Assembly: GCA_947258735.1 (NCBI GenBank)
Contig: CAMYJJ010000022.1
Span: forward strand, 1-20,219
Reading direction: 5' to 3'
DNA from: Thermodesulfovibrionia bacterium
GTDB taxonomy: Bacteria > Nitrospirota > Thermodesulfovibrionia > UBA6902
DNA: 20,219 nucleotides
The position numbers and the translations under genes are program-made. Within the stretch, counting starts at the first letter, position 1. Every line of letters begins with the position of its first letter. Shown here one piece after another: positions 15,328-20,219 of this stretch. A model generated the notes under the pieces. The model saw only the letters and a program-made list of their open reading frames with translations. It was not told the origin of the DNA and made no database searches.

Positions 15328-15826
15328 CACGACCAATAGGCTTACGCATCTGGACAGTAAAGGAAAAGCATCCATGGTCGATGTGGGCAGTAAATCATCG
15401 ACTCTTCGTGAGGCAATTGCAACCGGGGCAGTTTATCTGGAGAAAGAAACAATCAGGCTTATCTCAAGCAATGGTATTGCCAAGGGGAATGTCTTTGAGA
15501 CCGCCAGGCTTGCAGGGATCATGGCGGCAAAGAAAACTGCTGAATTTATACCCCTGTGTCATCAACTGAATTTAACCTCTGTTTCTGTTGAATTTATAAT
15601 CGATAACAAAAAGAATAAAGTAAATATAGAAGCAAAGGCAAAATGCAGAGGGCAGACCGGGGTAGAGATGGAGGCCCTCACCGCTGTATCAGTGTCTGCC
15701 CTTACGATGTATGATATGTGCAAGGCCGTTGACAGGGGTATGATTATCTCAGATATTAAACTCATGGAAAAACGCGGCGGTAAAAGCGGGAAGTGGAAGA
15801 GGAAAAAGTCAAAAGACAGCAGTTAG
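15308..15826 (+). CDS. moaC: Cyclic pyranopterin monophosphate synthase
   Basis: This 172-aa enzyme makes cyclic pyranopterin monophosphate, the first stable pterin of molybdenum cofactor synthesis. Motifs: S-M-V-D-V-G-S-K near 22, I-P-L-C-H (His85), G-Q-T-G-V-E-M-E-A-L-T-A-V-S (115-128), the catalytic region M-Y-D-M-C-K-A-V-D (Asp136, Lys139) and K-S-G. The common L-C-H-P-L is L-C-H-Q-L here. The ATG overlaps the end of the preceding redox gene by 20 nt and has AGGGGGGAG before it. The C-terminal tail is short and basic; its last codons (D-S-S-stop) lie inside a heptad-repeat array. Confidence 0.95.
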   Translation: MTKKSGNTTNRLTHLDSKGKASMVDVGSKSSTLREAIATGAVYLEKETIRLISSNGIAKGNVFETARLAGIMAAKKTAEFIPLCHQLNLTSVSVEFIIDNKKNKVNIEAKAKCRGQTGVEMEALTAVSVSALTMYDMCKAVDRGMIISDIKLMEKRGGKSGKWKRKKSKDSS

Positions 15827-15899
15827 TAGTCAGGAGACAGTAAAAAAAAGCAGATCAAAACGTATTATTTATTACTGATTACTCATAACGATTCACTAG
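15814..15899. repeat. Inverted pair of 7-bp-periodic arrays after moaC
   Basis: The left array (15814-15841) has the units AGACAGC, AGTTAGT, AGTCAGG and AGACAGT. The right array (15865-15899) has TTATTTA, TTACTGA, TTACTCA, TAACGAT and TCACTAG. The right arm is the rough reverse complement of the left type, so a long imperfect hairpin is possible. The moaC stop codon is within the left array. Confidence 0.6.
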
Positions 15900-15930
15900 A
15901 GTTTGTCCATGAATTGCCATTTTTATTTTT

Positions 15931-16054
15931 GTCATACCCGAGGTCAGTAGTCGGGTATCCAGACTTATCCCCGAAAAGCGGGGAATTATAGATGATCTGG
16001 GTTCCGGTTTCCATGGGAAATCCCGGATTCCCGATTAAGGATGTTGGGAATGAC
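15931..16054. repeat. MITE-like element made of three hairpins with GTCAT...ATGAC ends
   Basis: There are three stems. ATACCCGA/TCGGGTAT (15934-15941 with 15951-15958) and CCCCG/CGGGG (15969-15973 with 15979-15983) are perfect. ATTCCCGA/TTGGGAAT (16027-16034 with 16044-16051) has one wobble. The outer ends GTCATACCC and GGGAATGAC form near-perfect terminal inverted repeats. No ORF is inside. It fills most of the 258-bp gap between moaC and the small membrane protein gene. Confidence 0.65.
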
Positions 16055-16084
16055 AGACATGAAAACCGAGTTTATAGACAGACG

Positions 16085-16360
16085 CTAATCAGTTTGATCT
16101 CCGTCCTTATCCTCAGATTTTAATCTGGTTCTCAGATTCTTTAATGAGTCGTGAAGTATAGATTGCTCATTTCTATATTTTTCCTGCATAAGCATGATCT
16201 TCTGCTCTTTATTTATCAGTTCCTGTTTCAACATGAATGCATATAGCGTAACGACAAATAGTCCCGAACATAATAAGACAATTATCAACTTGACTATGAA
16301 CGGGGTTCTCACCATTTCCCTGATCTCTATATCACGCTCAAGCGGGGTCTTGTCTGACAT
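16085..16360 (-). CDS. Small single-pass membrane protein with coiled-coil tail
   Basis: This 91-aa protein has one clear transmembrane helix (about 22-44, rich in I, V, L and F). It is preceded by a charged N-terminal stretch and followed by a Glu/Lys/Gln-rich segment (about 45-85) with heptad-like hydrophobic spacing, probably a coiled coil. I do not recognise a family. The shape resembles small septum- or secretion-associated anchors, but nothing more specific can be said. GGAGG precedes the ATG by about 11 nt. The start lies 1 nt after the stop of the AMMECR1 gene, so the two are surely one operon. Confidence 0.75.
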   Translation of the reverse strand: MSDKTPLERDIEIREMVRTPFIVKLIIVLLCSGLFVVTLYAFMLKQELINKEQKIMLMQEKYRNEQSILHDSLKNLRTRLKSEDKDGDQTD

Positions 16361-16361
16361 T

Positions 16362-16868
16362 TTATTTGTGCCTCCTTACTTCAAAGCGATATAACTCGAT
16401 ATCTTCACCCATCTGAATACCAGCCTTGGCAGAGGCGATATTAATCTGATCATCAACTGAATCAACTCCATCTAGGTCGGGCAGAAGCAGTCCCTTTCTG
16501 GTTCCGCTTACTACAATGATTCCATATTTTTGCGGGTCCAGTTCTTCTTTATTCTGCACTTTTTCAGGGGTTGTAAGGACATCAACTGAATATTCCAGGT
16601 CATCAAGTTCATCAGATCGTACAGAAGGAAACCTCGGGTCTCTGGTTGCTGCGCTTAAGGCATTTTGAATAACCTCTTCAGCTACATTGTCCGTGGTCGG
16701 CTGAAACGTCCCTATACAGCCTCTTAACTCCCCTTTTTTCTTGATAGAAACAAACGTCCCGGCTCTTTTTTTCATTTCATCAGGAAGGGGGCTGGGTCTC
16801 TCCATCGTCTTTCCATCAAGGGTAAACGTTTCGATTGTGTCTTTTGCCAGTTTAACAAGTGCATGCAT
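16362..16868 (-). CDS. AMMECR1-domain protein
   Basis: The whole 168-aa protein is an AMMECR1 domain, with the hallmark [10 protein letters not shown] (about 47-56), [10 protein letters not shown] and the [11 protein letters not shown] strand. In many bacteria AMMECR1 proteins occur with MEMO and radical-SAM partners (AmmeMemoRadiSam set). No such partner is in this window. The biochemical role is unsettled. Only the small membrane protein gene downstream is tightly linked. The start has no Shine-Dalgarno sequence. Confidence 0.9.
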   Translation of the reverse strand: MHALVKLAKDTIETFTLDGKTMERPSPLPDEMKKRAGTFVSIKKKGELRGCIGTFQPTTDNVAEEVIQNALSAATRDPRFPSVRSDELDDLEYSVDVLTTPEKVQNKEELDPQKYGIIVVSGTRKGLLLPDLDGVDSVDDQINIASAKAGIQMGEDIELYRFEVRRHK

Positions 16869-16921
16869 GATATTAAATGAAAAATTTAAAATAAAAATTT
16901 AAAATTATTGACCATTAATTA

Positions 16922-16939
16922 GAGTCTATGTATAGACTC
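16922..16939. repeat. Hairpin-forming inverted repeat
   Basis: GAGTCTAT and ATAGACTC form a perfect 8-bp stem around GT. It lies between the polyprenyl synthase and AMMECR1 genes (both minus strand) and could affect termination of the first or expression of the second. Confidence 0.5.
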
Positions 16940-16947
16940 AGTTTGTC

Positions 16948-16980
16948 TGTCATTCCGGCAATCTTTAAGCCGGAATCCAG
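16948..16980. repeat. Solo GTCATTCC...GGAATCCAG hairpin repeat
   Basis: ATTCCGGC (16952-16959) pairs perfectly with GCCGGAAT (16969-16976). The unit is flanked by GTC on the left and CCAG on the right, like the ends of the first hairpin of the element at 15931-16054. It is a single copy of the same dispersed family. Confidence 0.6.
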
Positions 16981-16983
16981 TTT

Positions 16984-17039
16984 TTAACTTATTACTGTCT
17001 ACTGCCTACTATCTACTGACTACTGCCTTTTCACTTCTT
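16984..17039. repeat. 7-bp-periodic array after the polyprenyl synthase gene
   Basis: Eight units in exact phase; five of them fit NNTACTN (for example ATTACTG, TCTACTG, CCTACTA, ACTACTG). The array reaches into the last codons of the polyprenyl synthase gene. Confidence 0.65.
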
Positions 17040-18014
17040 CCTCGTCACCACATAGTCGGCAATCGTAAGAAGCGCTTGTTTTGCCGTAGAATCTTCAAAA
17101 CGATCAAGCTCTGCCTTTGCATCATTTAGAAGCTCTTTTGCTTTATTAAATGATTTTTCTATAGTGTTGTGTTTGTGGAAAAGGTGAAGTACATAGGCAA
17201 GGTCTGTCTCGGTCAGGGTATCTGATTTCAGGATTTTCACGATCTCCTCTGTTTCTTCAGCACCTGCATCCTGGAGGAGATAAATTAAGGGGAGAGTAAT
17301 TTTCCCCTCTTCAAGGTCCTTGCCGAGGCTCTTGCCCAGTTTCTTTTCTTCAGCCATATAGTCCAGGATATCATCCGCCATCTGAAAGGCATACCCGAAC
17401 TTCAGTCCAAATGAAGCAAGGGCATTTTCCTGTTCCTGAGAAGCATTTCCCAGTACGGCACCGCCCTTGCAGGCCGCAGACATTAAGATGGCTGTTTTGC
17501 CCCGGATGATTTTCATGTAATCATCCATTGTCATATCTATGCTGCCCTTTTTGCTGAGCTGTACAAGCTCTCCTTCACTCATTTTTGCCGTGGCATTGCA
17601 TAGGGCATCCATAATCGTCTGTTTCTTCAGAAGGTTGGCCAGGCGCAGGGCATTTGCATAGAGAAAATCACCAACCAGGACAACCAGCTGGTTTCCATAC
17701 AATGAATGCGCAGAAGGTTTCCCTCTTCGTATGTCTGCACCATCCACTACATCATCATGAATCAGGGAGGCAGTATGGATGAATTCAACACTGCATGCAA
17801 GGGTGCTGACACTGTCACCGTTAGCATTAAACAGTTTTGAGCTGAGAATGGAAAGGAACGGCCTTATGCGTTTTCCCCCGCTCGAAAGCAGGTGGTTGCC
17901 GACCATGGAAATAGCAGGAGCAACTTTACCCAGGGCTTCATTGATCTTTGCTTCAGCCTGCTCCAGGTCAGATTTATAATGTTCCCAGATTTCGTTGATA
18001 GTCAATTGTTTCAC
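17031..18014 (-). CDS. Polyprenyl diphosphate synthase (IspB-type, long chain)
   Basis: This 327-aa trans-prenyltransferase condenses IPP onto an allylic diphosphate, making the side chain of quinones. It has G-G-K-R-I-R-P near 46, the first Asp-rich motif H-D-D-V-V-D-G-A-D-I-R-R-G (about 85-97), G-D-F-L, the G-K-T-A region and the second motif D-D-I-L-D (about 216). Small residues upstream of the first motif (F-I-H-T-A-S-L) fit a long-chain product. The start is a GTG with no Shine-Dalgarno sequence; TATAAC inside a heptad array lies 5 nt before it. The product would be a natural substrate for UbiA-type enzymes such as the one fused to IspH in this window. Confidence 0.93.
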   Translation of the reverse strand: MKQLTINEIWEHYKSDLEQAEAKINEALGKVAPAISMVGNHLLSSGGKRIRPFLSILSSKLFNANGDSVSTLACSVEFIHTASLIHDDVVDGADIRRGKPSAHSLYGNQLVVLVGDFLYANALRLANLLKKQTIMDALCNATAKMSEGELVQLSKKGSIDMTMDDYMKIIRGKTAILMSAACKGGAVLGNASQEQENALASFGLKFGYAFQMADDILDYMAEEKKLGKSLGKDLEEGKITLPLIYLLQDAGAEETEEIVKILKSDTLTETDLAYVLHLFHKHNTIEKSFNKAKELLNDAKAELDRFEDSTAKQALLTIADYVVTRKK

Positions 18015-18019
18015 GAAAA

Positions 18020-18131
18020 GTTATACGTTATATGTTATGAGTTAATCGTTCTGAGTTGTGAGTTTTCAGATTTATTTATATATTGTAAGCACTTGCTTTC
18101 TAATAACAATTAACTATTAACGAATAACGGT
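18020..18131. repeat. Inverted pair of 7-bp-periodic arrays between polyprenyl synthase and mtnA
   Basis: The left array (18020-18068) has seven in-phase units beginning GTT (GTTATAC, GTTATAT, GTTATGA, GTTAATC ...). The right array (18104-18131) has four units beginning TAAC (TAACAAT, TAACTAT, TAACGAA, TAACGGT), the reverse complement type. The 35-bp centre is AT-rich. This fills the entire gap between two minus-strand genes. Confidence 0.7.
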
Positions 18132-18134
18132 CTT

Positions 18135-19199
18135 TCATTCTGCTTTCATCATAATGGATTCCAGATCAGTGCCCTCTTCATTGAGCTTATGCAGATCTCC
18201 AGTTCTGAAGACCCCCTTCTCTGTGATAATGCCTGTCACAAATTTTGCAGGCGTAACATCAAAGGCGATATTTCTAACTTTAACTCCTTCTGGCGCTATC
18301 TGGCATCCGAATATATTTGTGACTTCCTCAGGGCCCCGCTCCTCAATAGGGATAAGATCACCTGTCGGGATTGAGAAGTCAATGCTGCTTAACGGGGCGG
18401 CCACATAAAAGGGAACATTGTGTTCCTTACAGAGAACAGCAAGGGGATACGTACCGATCTTGTTCGCAACTTCTCCGTTTGCCACTGTCCTGTCTGTTCC
18501 TACTATGGCCAGGTTTATTTCACCTTTTTGTAAGAGAGCTCCGGCAGTGTTGTCAGGAATAAGAGTAACAGGAATGCTGTCCTGCATAAGTTCCCATGAG
18601 GTGAGACGGGCGCCCTGAAGGACCGGCCTTGTCTCATCAGCTATGACCTGGATGTTTTTCCCCTGTTCCACAGCCACTCTGATAGGTCCGGTGGCTGTGC
18701 CGTATCCGCCGGTTGCAAGAGAACCTGCGTTGCAGTGGGTGATGACGGTATCACCGTCTTTAATAAATTGAGAACCCCACTTGCCAATGGTTTTATTTAT
18801 TTCAATGTCCTGCTCAAGCACCCTGTTTGCTTCTTCTGTAAGGAAGGATTTGAGGGCATCTACTGATTCTTCTTTTCTCTCTTCCAGCAGCTTTCTGGTC
18901 CTGTCCACAGCCCACTGTATGTTAACGGCTGTAGGCCGGGTCTCCAGAAGGGTCTGGTACACCGGTTCCAGTCCCTTGATAAATTCATCATAACTGCCCG
19001 CCTTTAATTCAGCTGCTCCAATGGCTATCCCCATGGATGATGCAATCCCTATTGCCGGGGCTCCCCTGATCCAGAGGTCCTTAATGCCCTTGGCCACCAT
19101 TAGATAATCTTTGCAGTCAACATACACAACTTCCCTGGGCAGCTTTGTCTGATCCAGCATCTTTACCACGCCATTCACAAGCTCAATTGTCTTAACCAT
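18135..19199 (-). CDS. mtnA: S-methyl-5-thioribose-1-phosphate isomerase
   Basis: This 354-aa eIF2B-fold isomerase converts methylthioribose-1-phosphate to methylthioribulose-1-phosphate in recycling of methylthioadenosine. The catalytic Cys156 is in T-H-C-N-A-G-S-L-A-T-G-G-Y-G-T-A and the catalytic Asp236 in V-G-T-D-R-T-V-A-N-G-E-V-A-N-K-I-G-T-Y. R-G-A-P-A-I-G and R-P-T-A-V-N are also canonical. TTGGAG precedes the ATG. No other methionine-salvage gene is in the window, so the downstream route (full salvage or an aldolase shunt) cannot be judged. Spacing to its neighbours, filled by repeats, suggests its own transcript. Confidence 0.95.
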   Translation of the reverse strand: MVKTIELVNGVVKMLDQTKLPREVVYVDCKDYLMVAKGIKDLWIRGAPAIGIASSMGIAIGAAELKAGSYDEFIKGLEPVYQTLLETRPTAVNIQWAVDRTRKLLEERKEESVDALKSFLTEEANRVLEQDIEINKTIGKWGSQFIKDGDTVITHCNAGSLATGGYGTATGPIRVAVEQGKNIQVIADETRPVLQGARLTSWELMQDSIPVTLIPDNTAGALLQKGEINLAIVGTDRTVANGEVANKIGTYPLAVLCKEHNVPFYVAAPLSSIDFSIPTGDLIPIEERGPEEVTNIFGCQIAPEGVKVRNIAFDVTPAKFVTGIITEKGVFRTGDLHKLNEEGTDLESIMMKAE

Positions 19200-19219
19200 G
19201 TTTCTCCAAGTTTAAAAAA

Positions 19220-19314
19220 TTATACGTTATTTGTTAATAGTTATCAGAGAAAACGTTCGCAATCTCAGGATTAATAGTATATACCAATAACGAATAACAA
19301 ATAACAATTAACCT
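19220..19314. repeat. Inverted pair of 7-bp-periodic arrays between mtnA and the Nramp-related gene
   Basis: The left array (19220-19247) has TTATACG, TTATTTG, TTAATAG and TTATCAG. The right array (19287-19314) has ATAACGA, ATAACAA, ATAACAA and TTAACCT. It repeats the layout and unit types of the pair at 18020-18131. Confidence 0.7.
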
Positions 19315-20219
19315 TTATTCACCCTGCATTAAATTAGGTACTATAGTCATTGCAATGAGAGTTATTGTCAGCACAATGAGAATAATCACTGTTGCCCATG
19401 AAATATAATTGTGAGTTTTAGAGTTCACATACTCACCCATGACTTTATTATTATTCACGAGAGACAATGCAAAAACAAGTACAAACGGTAAAAGGATTCC
19501 GTTCAGCACGGATGAAAGGATCATCAAAAGTACCAGAGGTGCCCCGGGAATCAGCACCAGCAGTGATGAAATAACTATCAGTGCGGTATATATCCACATA
19601 AACTGCGGGGCCTCTTTAAAGGTCTTGTTAATTCCGGCCTCCCACCCCATTGCTTCACAAATGTAATAGGCTGTTGCTAGCGGGACTATGATTGCTCCCA
19701 GAATAGATGCATTGGCCAGGCTGATACCGAAAAAGACCGAGGCATACTGGCCTACAAAAGGGGTCAATGCATATGCAGCCTCATTGGCCTCGTTTATCCT
19801 GATCCCATTGGGAAACAGGGTGGTTGCGCATGTAACGATGATAAAAAAGGCGATGATGTTTGTAATGAAACATCCGGAGATAACATCGAGTTTGGAGTAT
19901 TTATAATCTTCTTTCTTAATCCCTTTTTCAGCAATTGAGGACTGAAGATAAAACTGCATCCAGGGAGTTATGGTTGTCCCGATAATGGCGATGCTCAGCA
20001 TAATAAATTCAGACTCAATTTTTACTTTGGGAACGAACGTGCTGTGAAATACCTCACTCCAATCAGGTTTTGCCATGAATCCGGAGAAAACATATCCAAA
20101 ATAAAGCAGGCATGCTATCAGCAGAACACTTTCAACTACCCGGTAACTGCCTTTGGTAACGAGTATCCATATGAGAAATGCGCCAACAGGCACCATGATA
20201 TATTTGCTCAGGCCGAAAA
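19315..20219 (-). CDS. Nramp-related divalent metal transporter, 5' part outside the window
   Basis: At least 301 codons are visible and the frame is open to the window edge (F-G-L-S-K-Y-I-M-V-P), so the N-terminal helices, including the TM1 metal-site D-P-G-N region, are missing. About seven transmembrane helices can be seen. The TM6 motif is T-T-I-T-P-W-M-Q-F-Y-L-Q-S instead of the M-P-H-N-L-Y-L-H-S of manganese/iron Nramp proteins. This places it with the divergent Nramp-related group, some members of which carry magnesium or manganese. The substrate is inferred only. The gene ends at the heptad-array pair before mtnA. Confidence 0.85.
   Translation of the reverse strand, partial: FGLSKYIMVPVGAFLIWILVTKGSYRVVESVLLIACLLYFGYVFSGFMAKPDWSEVFHSTFVPKVKIESEFIMLSIAIIGTTITPWMQFYLQSSIAEKGIKKEDYKYSKLDVISGCFITNIIAFFIIVTCATTLFPNGIRINEANEAAYALTPFVGQYASVFFGISLANASILGAIIVPLATAYYICEAMGWEAGINKTFKEAPQFMWIYTALIVISSLLVLIPGAPLVLLMILSSVLNGILLPFVLVFALSLVNNNKVMGEYVNSKTHNYISWATVIILIVLTITLIAMTIVPNLMQGE

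Noticed and set aside
15381..15765. ORFs in other frames inside moaC
   Set aside because: They are shadows of a strongly conserved gene, without start signals or family resemblance.
14816..19314. CRISPR array
   Set aside because: Units are 7 bp without spacers and there are no cas genes; the pattern is short-period tandem repetition.

Overview
This looks like ordinary chromosome from a Gram-negative, probably anaerobic bacterium of moderate GC. The pointers are a lipoprotein with a lipobox, rubredoxin, a multi-GAF sensor kinase, the non-mevalonate enzyme IspH, a long-chain polyprenyl synthase and MoaC. A Nitrospirota- or Desulfobacterota-like host would fit, but I infer this from gene content and did not test it. 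No phage, plasmid or CRISPR signal is visible.

Layout. Positions 1-1690 hold the 3' part of a large exported repeat protein (Ig-like repeats, then a Ser-Asp tract) and its terminator. On the minus strand, 1822-2641 is a tRNA-Ser(GCT) / DUF2155-like lipoprotein / tRNA-Arg(ACG) cluster. A minus-strand signalling pair (1026-aa GAF/PAS histidine kinase and CheY-like receiver) covers 2887-6392, followed by galT (6498-7490). From 7649 the plus strand carries an RNase Z-like hydrolase and a 59-aa conserved-looking small protein. These converge on rubredoxin at a perfect 30-bp palindrome. Next comes a plus-strand metabolic run: a class IV aminotransferase, deoC (4-nt overlap), an IspH-UbiA fusion, and a PAS-GGDEF protein. 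A fabF-like ketosynthase faces away from a C_GCAxxG_C_C redox protein that overlaps moaC. The last 4 kb are minus-strand: AMMECR1 plus a small membrane protein, polyprenyl diphosphate synthase, mtnA, and a partial Nramp-related metal transporter that runs off the right edge.

Main discoveries. (1) The C_GCAxxG_C_C gene at 14875-15327 has an in-frame TGA exactly where the family's first conserved Cys (F-N-C-S-Q) belongs. The frame is intact afterwards and a hairpin lies just downstream, so this is a strong selenocysteine candidate. (2) IspH is fused to an integral-membrane UbiA-type prenyltransferase. (3) From about 14.5 kb rightwards, most gene junctions carry degenerate tandem arrays with an exact 7-bp period, often as inverted pairs. 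One array sits inside the fabF reading frame and another supplies the end of moaC. (4) GTCATNCC...GGAATCCAG hairpin repeats form a second dispersed family.

Isoprenoid and quinone chemistry is a recurring theme (IspH, UbiA domain, polyprenyl synthase). Several genes lack a Shine-Dalgarno sequence but have a -10-like hexamer 5-6 nt before the start codon, which suggests leaderless transcripts.
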